Assembly: GCF_001632365.1 (NCBI RefSeq)
Contig: NW_024468512.1
Span: 1,265,623-1,329,622 of the forward strand
Origin: Laetiporus sulphureus 93-53
Lineage: Eukaryota > Basidiomycota > Agaricomycetes > Polyporales > Laetiporaceae
Length of the DNA stretch: 64,000 nt
Direction: 5' to 3'
Made by a program: the position numbers and the translations under genes. A model generated the notes under the pieces. It saw nothing but the letters and a program-made list of their open reading frames with translations, made no database searches and was not told where the DNA came from. Positions 23,048 through 33,252 of the stretch are shown here, in pieces (position 1 is the first letter of the stretch; every line of letters starts with the position of its first letter).

Positions 23048-23171
23048 GATTGAAGACGACGACGAGTGGCTTGACGGAAAGGTATGAAAATGCCCTAGTA
23101 TTAGTGACCGTGGGAAAATTCGTGTGGCACGAGATTGGGGGAGGGAAGTTGCAGCCGAACGCGACCCTCGC

Positions 23172-23180
23172 CTTTATATA
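23172..23180 (-). promoter_or_regulatory. TATA box of the TBP gene
   Basis: On the minus strand the sequence reads TATATAAAG, about 125 bp upstream of the TBP start codon. It matches the consensus TATAWAAR well. The spacing leaves room for a leader of roughly 90 nt. Use in vivo is inferred. Confidence 0.55.
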
Positions 23181-23939
23181 CTTGAGCATTTCAAACTCCG
23201 CCCGAAAAATTCTGCAGGATTTATAAGCAAGCCGTGGTCAACTTGATCGCGTCAACATGTCCGCTTGTCAAAACGCTCCTGCGCGCCGTCCACGTCGTTA
23301 TGCGGGCTTCTACTCGCTGTTTTTAATGCCACCTCGCTGTTTTCGACGTCTGATCCTTGTTACCACTGCGTTTTGTCTGCTAATTGACTGTTCGCTCTCA
23401 TTTTACTGCACCATGCCCTTGACAACAGATCAAAGCGCTGGCTCCACGAAAATTTTATGCACTGATCAGTGATCAATCTATGTCGCTCATTTCCCATGCT
23501 CGAACTTCTGGCGCGCTTGTGAGCTGAGCTGCAAGGACGAACTCCTCCTCAATGGCGTCTGATGTGACTACCTCGTACTGGATGGAACGCTCGGAGCCCC
23601 GCATTGATCTCACCGACCTCCTTGACCATCATTTGTCCTGTTTTTTCCTCACTTGAGCCTGTATCTCAAGATTCATCGACATCCAAGATCGATCGGTGTG
23701 AGATTTAAATCCTATATTCCCTCACCAGACCGACCCTCGTGAGTGCCTCCGACAACGGGTGGCATCCCTGTGCATCGAACACGCTAGCTACATGCGTCAG
23801 AATTACTATGGTACAGACGGTAACCATTAGATACATACATAAAGATATCTGTCGTAATGTCGTGAAGATCGTCAGTGGCGCTGAACGTATCATGATTATC
23901 CATCGATCCATCGGACCCCGCATCTTTCAATCTTTCCAT
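23181..23939. other. Intergenic upstream of TBP
   Basis: This 759-bp stretch spans the distal TBP promoter and the 3' flank of the next gene. Several TTTT-rich short runs occur near 23300-23420. No gene or repeat is recognisable. Confidence 0.45.
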
Positions 23940-25387
23940 CTACTCCCCCTCGTACGGCTCTTCAGGCACCGCAACATTACGCAACAACGGGTCTAGCGAA
24001 GCTAGCTCGTCCTTGATACCCGCCCTCGCGAAGTCATCCAGCTCTTTCAGAAGGGTCGCTATCAATTTCTGCGTGCGAGCTTCAGCCTCAGCAAGCGCTG
24101 CCGAGCATGCACACGACCAACGTACCCTTAGTTTGTTGTCTATCTGCTTCACCGCATCGCCCAGGCCCGAGCTCCAGCTCGGTGGCGGACTACCCAGCGC
24201 GCCACCATACATTGCTGTTGCCCCGCCTCCGCCAAGCACAGCAGGCGTCCCGGGCCCTGATGCATGCGCGATGCCCCAGAGACTGTTCTCCCCTTCGTGT
24301 TGCGGTGCCGTCTCCGTGCCAGCGAAGAGGTATGACACGCCCGGATGTGGTGACAGAAGCCCGAGCGGGCCCATCATGTGGTGGCCTGAGCTAGGAAATG
24401 GCGACGGCCCGAGAATCTTGGATATCTTGTTGTACACTTCGGAGAGAACGTCAAGGAGCGAGAGGAGTGTTTGTTGATAGTCGAGTGGGAAGGGCTGCGA
24501 TCTTGCGTAGGATCCCAAAATAACAGAGTAAATCAGATAGGAAACGTACGACGTGTGGCATGGTGAGGTATGGCGCATCTGACCCGTCTGCATATGAGAG
24601 GGCAAAGTCGGTGCCACCAGCCTGCCTTCTCTGCGGTTTTGTCCTGAATAAACGCTGGGGGGGACGTTTGTGATTCAGCGTCCTGAGTTGCGCGAGAAAG
24701 TGTGTACCATTCGTGGTCGATCTGTGTCCTCCTTGTCCTTCGATACGTCTTTGATGGTGTCATACTCATTGAGGACGTTAGAGAAGCCGCGGAGTAGATC
24801 ATGCGGATCCTTCACGTCGAAAAGATGCGCGAGCGCCATGCCGAGCATCGCGAACCGGAATGTCCTGAGCTACATTCAGGCACGGTCTAGCCGCACACAC
24901 GCGCACACCACGCACCGGTTCTTCATGGCAGTATTGGGAAACACCCGCTCGAGCTCACTTCTGGTGATTGCGATGGTATGGAACCAATGGCTCCGCCTAA
25001 CGATACGCTCGGTCTTATCTTCCGCACAATACAAAGAAGCTCGTACCCCTCGTAGACGTTACGCAGATACGTGAGTGTGATGATGCGCTTCTTGACGAGC
25101 TCACGCAGCATCTCGACCGAGGTGCCCTGGCCGACGGCGCCATTGGACGACGTGAGAGACTCGGACTGTTGCGAGAGCGACTGAACGTCCCATTCGCGCG
25201 GAAGGCCCGCGGAGACCATGGGAGCGGCGGCGCCAGGTGGGAGCTGGGAGAAGGAGAGACCTGGCCCGGCGGAGGGAGGAACTTGGGGTGAGGAGTTGGC
25301 GGACTTGAAGGAAGAGAGGAGATTCTGGGCAGAGGATTTGCGGCGCATGGTTGGGCGATGGCCCAGGGATTCGACGTGAATCGGCAT
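23940..25387 (-). CDS. Conserved fungal protein of unknown function
   Basis: I do not recognise the family. A consistent exon chain can be read. Exon 1 (ATG at 25387; a second in-frame ATG at 25348 gives MRRKSSAQNLLSSFK) is Ser/Pro-rich and ends in ELVKKRIITLTYLRNVYEG. An intron follows, then RSHWFHTIAITRSELERVF, then LRTFRFAMLGMALAHLFDVKDPHDLLRGF. Later exons encode PFPLDYQQTLLSLLDVLSEVY, a long Gly/Pro-rich region with HHMMGPLGLL, then LGDAVKQIDNKLR, and a helical end (LIATLLKELDDFARAGIKDELASLDPLL) closing with an acidic tail. Amphipathic helices around a disordered middle suggest a scaffold or regulatory role, but that is inference. It is head-to-head with NTF2, with 267 bp between start codons. 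Confidence 0.68.
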
Positions 25388-25654
25388 GGGGGCTACTTCG
25401 AAGGGGCATGGACGCCGCGCACCATTGCTTCTCGATCAGTGGTGCACGCCCAAACTGAAGCCTTTCGAGCTCCGACTGTAGTGTCCATACAGCGCACCCG
25501 TGACCCCCATCAGCAGATTTGTAACCGTGGGAACGCTGCAGACACTAAGGCTAGTAGATCTTTTCGCGATCGCTCGCTGCTTCGCTCCCTGCAGCACATC
25601 TCCCTCGTTCTCCCCCCCGCTCCCCTCCTTCGTCTGCACCTCCTCTCTCCCGCC

Positions 25655-26279
25655 ATGGCTGACATCAACACCATCGCGAAGCAGTTCACCGATTTCTACT
25701 ACTCCACGTTCGACACCAACCGCGGGAACTTGCAGAGCCTCTACGTGCGTCGACATCCTTCGTGTTGATCTCTCCGATTTTCGCTCTTCGACCCCCCTGA
25801 CCGACGGTGTTTACAACCCGCTGCAGCGCGAGCACTCGATGTTGACGTGGGAAGGCCAGCAGCTGCTCGGCGCCGCCAACATCGCGGAGAAGCTGACTGT
25901 CAGTCTCCTCTCGCGATCGCGACGCGTTTGTAGCCGCTCACCTCGTTCGATTGCAGAGCTTGCCATTTGATAAGGTCCTGCACAAGATCACAACTCTCGA
26001 TGCACAGCCATCGTCGCTTTCCGTTGCGAGCATGATTGTTAGCGTCACCGGACTGCTTGTTGTACGTACCTATCTGCTCCGCAATTAGCAATTAACCTCG
26101 AGCGATATCACCATTAGGTCGAGGACAACCAGAATCCTCTGCAATTCAGCCAGGTCTTCCAGCTCATCCCCGACGGGGACAGCTACTATGTGTGAGTACG
26201 TCTCCCTTGCCAATTTGACAATCGATACTGAGACGCGTCTAGCTTCAACGACATTTTCCGTCTCAACTACGGAGCATAA
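25655..26279 (+). CDS. NTF2: Nuclear transport factor 2 (NTF2)
   Basis: NTF2 carries Ran-GDP into the nucleus and binds FxFG nucleoporins. The reading frame, split by four or five short introns, encodes MADINTIAKQFTDFYYSTFD, then LQSLYREHSMLTWEGQQLLG, NIAEKLTSLPFDKVLHKI, then DAQPSSLSVASMIVSVTG, followed by NPLQFSQVFQLIPDG and YYVFNDIFRLNYGA. This is the complete cone-shaped NTF2 fold of about 125 residues, with the acidic and aromatic residues that contact Ran. The ATG at 25655 is in a good context (CCATGG). It shares a short upstream region with the divergent unknown gene. Confidence 0.94.
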
Positions 26280-26706
26280 TGAAGTCACCCTTGCTTATGA
26301 TCGCCGATGCATTACGTGTTAATTGCATCTGTTCGCTGGTAGGACAAATTTGTAGGAAGTTTGAAGAGAGCAGAAGTTGTACCTCACTATTAATGTTTCA
26401 TGTAATGTCGTCATTGTCTTGTTCCGGAAACGTTGATTGAACCTCAATCCGTTGCCCGAGGATGAAATATCGGCCTGCATAATATCCGGGAGAAAAGGGC
26501 TAGGAACGTAAGAGAGGGATGAGAGATACAAAGTATGAACAGGAACAACACAAAGCTCAGCCGGCGAAGCAACGTCTAGGATCCATGTATACTGGGTATT
26601 AATATAGTAGGCATATGCAACAGTATACGACGAAAGAACACCCGCCCTGGAAGCGCCATCAAGCGCTCTACACACCAGCCACGATCCTGTGCGAAGAGCG
26701 GTCCGA
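26280..26706. other. Intergenic, convergent 3' ends of NTF2 and VPS1
   Basis: This 427-bp gap between two stop codons should contain both 3' UTRs. No motif, repeat or coding signature stands out. Confidence 0.5.
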
Positions 26707-29420
26707 TCAGCAAACAATCGTCCCAACATGAGAAATGACGTACTCTTCCGCCTTGTTGAGTGCCTGCACCATCTGTACGCACTCCTTCCTGCGCGCGACG
26801 ACATAGTCTGACTCCTTGAGTAGCTCGTCGAGCACCTCAGGCTTGTACAACTCCTGCAACAATTCCTGCTGCAGGTTGTCCTTCGAACGGTTCACGAGTG
26901 TCAGCGAGATTGCCTTGGGTACCATGTCGATCATCTCGCGCTTGACGATGTTGAAGTATGAGTGGATGAGCAGTTCTATAAGCACGATGATGTCAGTTCA
27001 TTTAATCCAGCAATGCGAGAGATACGTACTGATGACTTCCGTCTCCATCGTCTCCCGCTCGCTGAGAGGAGCCTGCGGCCGAATGATCGCTGGTGGCTAT
27101 GTAATCAACACGTTGAGCAATGTTATCGCATCAATAAATTCGCCCAGACTCACTGCCTCCATGACCGCAGCGCCTTTCTTCTTCGACACATTCTTCGTCG
27201 CAGAGAAGAACGAACCGAAGAAGCTGTTGTCCGCCTGCTTGATATCAACATCAAGGTCGTTGTTATTATTGATCTGCCCCGGCGCGAGCTTGCCGCTTTT
27301 CGGGTCCGGAGCTGGGGTTGAATGCTTGTTTGCGTTCAAACGGTCCTGGACGATGGACATCGCCTGCGGGGCCATTAGCAAGGGATGATTGTTTAGCAGG
27401 AAGTGCACGAACCTTGTGGCCGTTCAGGAAGTCAGGATGTGACGTGTTGACGTAGCATGCCTGCATTCTGGATAAACGTTCAGCATTAACAACTAGGAGA
27501 TGACGGAAGACAGAACATACGAGACGAGATCGGTCACAAGCTTCGTCGTGGGGTTCATTGCATTCTTGAAGAAAGTCACGACGACGGAATTAAACCTGTC
27601 CCGCAGAGCAGGGAATCTCCGGAATGCTTGCTGCAGGAGTCATGTATCGTGAACATGCCAATCCTGGAATGTACGTAGCGAACTTACAATCTTATTAAGG
27701 GCTTGACCCAGAATGCGGATCAGCTCGTCATAGACCAGCTGGCAACATTTCAAGCTAGGATCCTCCAGCCGTTTGATCTGCGCTTTCACAATTTTCTCGA
27801 ACGCCTGCGTGCCGACGAAGACTGCTGGTGTAGAACCCTGTAGAAGCAGTCTCAGCCACTAAAGTTTAGCATTCGAGAATCAACCAAGTCTCACCGATGA
27901 GTTGTACAAGATGATGCGGATGTCCCCGTCCTTCACCTGGTCGAACGGATCGATGCTCTTGATACCATTGTTGAACAGCTCGTGGAACACGAAGCTGATA
28001 CGTGCTCCTCCGGATAGCTCGTTGAGCGACAAGTCGCTCCCGTTACCGTCAATGATCGTGCGGAACTCGGAGCAGAATTCGGTAATCACAGAGAGGACGA
28101 CGTTCGCCGAGTTGCCGTCGCCCATGGCGCCTCCCAGGCTCTGCAGTTCCGTGTTGTACTTCTGCAGTTGCTGCGAGATGCGCGCCTTGATGTCTGGTAG
28201 GGTTGCGCGGATGTGTGCCATGAGGATCTGCGCAAGTATCTAAGCAAATGTCTCGACAGAGCGTGCGAGAGAGATACGTACAACATTGAGCTTGCGCGCA
28301 AGGAATGGTGTACCACAGTACTGCGCCTTTCCCTTGTACGACGGGTGATTCTCAAAGTATTGCCGTTCGTACTCGAGCGCAGCACTGATGGGCTTATTGC
28401 TGTCAATATCGCGTTGTCCTCGGTTCACCACAGGCACATATCCCAGCCGTAGTGGGATGATACGTCCGGCCAGAATGTCGACCACGTCCGTCCCTTGGTC
28501 CCTATCGCCAGCGGCTTATCAGTAAGTATTAATAATCACAGTGGCTCCCATGCTCACATCAAATCAACCTTGGTCAAGACACCAATTGTCCTCTGACCCT
28601 CAGGATCCACCTCTCGTGCCAGCTTCAGTCCATCTGAATTCGCTAAGTCGGTGTTGGCAGCGGTGACTGCGAGAACGATACACGCAGGCTTGGAAATATA
28701 CTTTAGGAGCATATCCTTGATTTGCTTCTCAATGTCTCGCGGTTGGTCTCCAACCGGGACCTTCGTGAGACCAGGAAGATCGACAAGTGTAAGCGTCAGG
28801 ACATTTGGCGAGTAGATGCGCAGGTTGATGGGTTGTGGCGAGATACCAGCATTGCGCCCCGTCTTCGCCTCTGTGTCTCGGACGATCTCTGCCCGTATCT
28901 TGTTGAAGTCATAGAACTTCTCCCCTGGTAGATGGAGGAACTCTCCCCACTCATCCTCGTTAGCAGCGGGATCATCGCCGACGACTTTAGCTACGTCATA
29001 TGCGTCAGCACGTCGACATGGGCTACTGATGGGCGTACTCACCAGACGACCCATTAGCTTGTTTGGTTGTTGCTTTCCGATTGATGAGTTGCAGGACCTG
29101 CGGGGTGTGTCAGAGGAACGGTCTTGCGTGAGGTGCGAAGCTCACCAATGGCCGCCGTGTCACAATACCGGTACCCCGTGGCAAGAAATCCCGACCAACG
29201 AGATTCTGTAATATCGGGTATTGACAACAGGAACAGCGCGATTGATTCATATGCATAGCGAACACACCTCGAGCACACTACTCTTCCCGCTACTTTGGCT
29301 TCCGAGCACACAGATCTGCGGCAGGTCTATCTGGGAGGCCGAGGATCCGACAGCAGTGAAGACATCTTGCAGCTTGTTGACGACGTTGACAATTTCGCCA
29401 CCGAGGCTCGCAGTTCCCAT
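26707..29420 (-). CDS. VPS1: Dynamin-like GTPase Vps1
   Basis: Vps1 is the fungal dynamin used in vacuolar and endosomal sorting and in peroxisome fission. The ATG at 29420 gives [21 protein letters not shown]. The G1 motif is in [14 protein letters not shown]. The switch region reads [15 protein letters not shown]3 is [17 protein letters not shown], and G4 is [11 protein letters not shown]. The middle/stalk includes [17 protein letters not shown] and [13 protein letters not shown]. The GTPase effector domain closes the protein with [21 protein letters not shown] and a final IleSerHisValGly-type end. There is no PH or Pro-rich domain, as expected for Vps1. About ten introns interrupt it. All motifs are intact. 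Confidence 0.94.
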
Positions 29421-30142
29421 TTTGCAGCAGATCAAGGAGAATGGATGAAGATGAGATGAAAGTTAAGACGGACACGCGTAAACGACGCGGACGAGCGGCC
29501 GCCTGCCAAGTATGGCGGTTCGCGCAGTTGCGCGCTTACGAGATTCGGTGCTCAGCCTTGCTCAGCCATTCCCGATGCTGTGTCGACGTGGCCGCAGCCC
29601 TATTCAGTCCATCGCTTAGTCTTACAATTATGGCGGTGTACATCTTTGTCCCAAGTCAGCTCTGTCTCGTTGCAGTGGCTGAAAATTTACTTGACGATTG
29701 CGAACGCTATGTGCTCAGCCGAACAGTCATTCACAGCGGCAGTCTGACGGCCTTTTCTGTGGCCACGAGGTGGCCGGTGCCCAACGTGCAGATCGATGCA
29801 ACGTCCGTTGTTATTCTCGTCTAGGTTGTATGCTAAGATTTGATCCAACACATGGGTGGTTGCTTTGCCGAAACGTAAAACCGTTTTCGTTTCACGCCAC
29901 GTCACGAGGTGTTCTTAGGCGACGAGCGCACAGCAGCTTCACTGCGGGCGGACATTCTCGAGGATTAAGAAAGGTGCCAGCTAGTCTGTTTCATAATCTC
30001 CTGTCATCTCCTCCCTTAAAAAAGGAGATATTTTAGGTCTGCCTAGGGAGACAAGAGCACAGCAGACAAAGCATTTGGTAGTCTGTCTGGTCATTCTCTG
30101 CAGGAGTCAGCATTGTCTCGAAGTCTATTGCATTTGCTATCA
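29421..30142. other. Intergenic, divergent promoters of VPS1 and GH88
   Basis: This 722-bp gap separates divergent start codons. A perfect AAAAAAGGAGAT-type A-run lies near 30015-30025. No TATA box is convincing for either gene and no other gene is seen. Confidence 0.4.
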
Positions 30143-31840
30143 ATGAGCTCTCTGCTTCTTCAGCTCGCTCTCTGTGCATCCTGTATCTCTCTGGCAACTG
30201 CTTCTCTACTGCCGCCGGATGAATTGATGTCACCCTTGGTTTCTGACAAGATACTGAGAACGGCGCTCTCACCCACGAATCCCATGCGGTATCCTCAGTA
30301 TACTGACCGCACTGCAGGAAACTGGCTTTATTTTGTTCCTGACACTTGGACTTCCGGTTTCTTCCCTGCTACACTGTACGCTTTTTATGCGCGTGCTGAG
30401 CTTTGTCACTGGGGTGCAGACAACGCTTCTGCATATTTGACCCTCGGACGCCAGTGGAGCACTGCTGAGATCCCTCTCGAGACTGATAACGCCGTCGGGC
30501 ATGACGTGGGGTTCTTAAGCTACCCCTTCGTAGCGGAGCTGGCTGTGTCCGTACCATCTTCCAGGACTCCGCTACTCAACTGACATCAATTTACAGGAAC
30601 TCCAAGAATCAGACCACCATCGATGCTGTGAATATATTTGCATCGGACCTGGCTGCGCGGTTCAATCCCATCGTAGGATGTACCAGAAGCTGGAATACTG
30701 CAAATCCTGTTGACTTCGAAGTGTGTTGTCTCATCTACTAGGTCGTTGTTCTGAAACTTAAGATTTTCATGTGAGGTTGTCATTGACAACATGATGAACC
30801 TGGAGGTTAGTTCAGTCAGATTCTGCCTTGGACAGTAGTATATGTGAAAGCAGGTTCTCTTTGTGTCAGCCTCGTTGACCGAGAACAATACTCTGCGTGA
30901 TATTGCTATATCGCATGCGAACAAAACCATGGAACATCACGTCCGTCCTGATGGTACGTACCTCATTCCGGATTACTTGCGTATCACTATGCTACAAGGG
31001 TTCAGGCTCCTCTTTTCACGTCGTCGAGTACAACGCGACGACTGGCGATGTGATAGCCCGCTTCACTGCACAGGGTTATTCAAATTCAAGGTAGTATAAT
31101 AATACCGTTCATTGCGAACCTGAACTGATCAATGTCTGATTTTCGTAGCACTTGGAGTCGCGGCCAAGCCTGGGGAATCTATGGATTCTCGAACAGTGCG
31201 TCTTATGCACAAATTTTTGCTGCCGTTCTCCTTCAATTGCCCTCCCATTACAGTGTTCAATCATACAGGCCAGGTGCAATACCTGGAAACTGCAAGGCAT
31301 ATGGCATCATACTTTTTAACAAACCTTCCAGAAGACGGCATTGTTCCGTGGTATGGCTGTCGTTCGCGTATCGTCAACTGCATCTCATGCCTACACACCA
31401 ATGCAGGGACTTTAATGCCCCACTCAATCCGCCAAGGCCTGCGGACTCCTCAGCGGCAATGATAGCTGTCAACGGCCTTATCCTGCTTGCAAATCAGGAG
31501 GCTTCTCTCTCCCCGTCTAACGTTACGGGTTCCGAATACTACCTCAATGCCGCTGTAGAGGTGCGGGATGCATTTCCATGCTGATTGCTGACCACTGATT
31601 AACCTTGTTCTTAGCTGTTGCGCAACAATACGGCGTTAGCATGGCGTCCAGCCTGGCAAAGTCTACTTGCCAACGGTACAGTCAACAATCCTGAAGGGAA
31701 TAACCTAACCGGGATAGTTTACGGTATGGACAACTTCATTTAGAGAATGTGAAACCACCTCTGACCTCCCGCTTGTAGGCGACTACTTTTTCGTGGAGGC
31801 CGGGAATACTTTACTCTCGTTGGGAATGCTTACTTGTTAG
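30143..31840 (+). CDS. Glycoside hydrolase family 88, unsaturated glucuronyl hydrolase
   Basis: GH88 enzymes remove the unsaturated uronic acid left at the non-reducing end when polysaccharide lyases cut acidic glycans. The ATG at 30143 gives MSSLLLQLALCASCISLATAS, a good signal peptide, so it is probably secreted. Family blocks follow: FVPDTWTSGFFPATLYAFY, DNAVGHDVGFLSYPF (with a conserved Asp), CTRSWNTANP, VVIDNMMNLEVLF (with the second catalytic-type Asp), WSRGQAWGIYGFSN, YLETARHMASYFL and a C-terminal YGDYFFVEAG. Seven or more short introns are needed. NxS/T sites are frequent. The stop is at 31838-31840. Substrate, for example glucuronoxylan-, pectin- or hyaluronan-derived oligosaccharides, is not shown by the sequence. 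Confidence 0.88.
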
Positions 31841-32659
31841 CGATCGCTTGATATACTCATTGACTACTTCCATTCGTGTACCATAGCTAGTCTTCAGATG
31901 ATATGTGCTCAATTTCATAGCCACATATCAGTCCGATCGCATGATGGTGTTTGCATAAGGAGCTCAGCCAGCAGACATGGAAGACCGCCGAGCTGCCACC
32001 CGCCATCAATATGGATGCCATCATGAACCTTGAATATAAGGTGGTAGGGCCGGTGCCGGCAGTGCCCGCTACGTCGAGCGCGCTTACTGCGCCAGCCGGC
32101 ACTTGACGCAGGACGCTCAACCCGCACAGTAAGATTCGCGGTTCGTTATGGGTTTCTCGTGATTAAGGAATATTTCTACACGTAACGAGATGGAGCGAGG
32201 AGGGATTTGGAACGCTTCGCAAACATTACGTTCGTGAGTAAAATACCCTAGAATTGGTGGTTCATGTAACGGGGAGCTAGGTAGGTTACTTTTGAGTGGT
32301 AGACCGACTCTTGGAACATAATGGATGCCATCATGAACCTTGAATACATCAGATTAATCTACCGCGATCGCCGCAGCACGTGCATCACCGTGTGCTCCGA
32401 GCCTTACACTGCAGACATGAAGCTTTGCACTTGGGGAAGTTGGCGACGAGCGCCGGTTCCAAATAACATTTGCGGCGGAAGCATGTTTCAGCAGGCTAAG
32501 GTAGATAGTGGGATACAAGTACAATGACAGAATAGATGAACCGTGGACATAATATATAATTGGGTACAAGTACAAAGGGCCTAATTATACAAATGCGGGC
32601 ATTGAGGACAGTAGAGGGCTACAATTAGAAAGGAGCTGAAAAAGGAAGGGGCGCTGCAA
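31841..32659. other. Gene-poor stretch with a direct repeat
   Basis: No gene is recognisable between GH88 and the coding fragment at 32.66 kb. The stretch contains two copies of a 26-bp direct repeat (listed separately), a local GGTGCCGGCAGTG phrase near 32053 that recurs in similar form near 33037, and repeated TATAATTGGGTACAAGTACA-like phrases near 32505-32575. Confidence 0.45.
32011..32346. repeat. Pair of 26-bp direct repeats (32011-32036 and 32321-32346)
   Basis: An identical 26-bp sequence beginning ATGGATGCCATCATGAAC occurs twice on the plus strand, 310 bp apart. Identity stops abruptly on both sides. Such a match is far too long for chance in this window. It could be a target-site-like duplication, a remnant of a tandem duplication, or two ends of an excised element. 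Confidence 0.8.
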
Positions 32660-33252
32660 TTACAATTGGGGGGTGAAGTCATTGGCAGTGGGAGCTTGCT
32701 GCGTGGATGTGGGGTCGGGGCCTTCCTTCAGTAGATAGACGTTGTGAAAATCGAACGCTGCCTTCCAACGACGCCATGGGCCAGAGTAAATAGGTTTGCC
32801 ATCGTTGTTGACGCGCCAGCGAGAGAGTATGCATTCGAGCATGACGACGTCGTTGGTGCCGATGCCGTCGGCTGATAGGCGGTATTCTTCGTCTTTGGGC
32901 TGTATCTTTCGAGTGGCATTCCAGACGTTGTCGAACAGTGTGACCTGATGCTCGGATAGTCAAGGGACAGAAAGGAGCAAGTGTAAAGTGCGTACCGTCC
33001 AATCGTCATCGCGTTTGCCTTTCACCGCCTGCCTGGTGCCGGCAGTGATGGATGTGGTTGCACCGTTGGCTTCTAAAAGGAAAACAGTGTATATAAATGA
33101 GATATGTAATCACTGTGTAATGCGAATGTACCTTCGGGGCACTGGGTGGATCGTTGTAAAAGAGCACATGCGGCGCGGAGGTCGTCGGCCCGTAGAGGAT
33201 CGATCGTAATCTGGATTATGGTAGATACTTTCAGGACGGTTGCTTTGGCCAT
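32660..33252 (-). CDS. Unidentified coding fragment fused to a Helitron ORF
   Basis: Three exons with clean splice sites encode IDPLRADDLRAACALLQRST, ANGATTSITAGTRQAVKG and, in the last exon, VTLFDNVWNATRKIQPKDEE and PWRRWKAAFDFHNVYLLKEG, ending at 32660. The introns are 33073-33131 (59 bp) and 32945-32995 (51 bp). I do not recognise the family. The frame runs upstream to an ATG at 33252, but that part is antiphase with, and overlaps, the end of the Helitron-type ORF. The natural junction seems to be near 33225. It may be a captured or truncated host gene, or part of the element. It is coding in style, but its expression is unknown. Confidence 0.5.
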
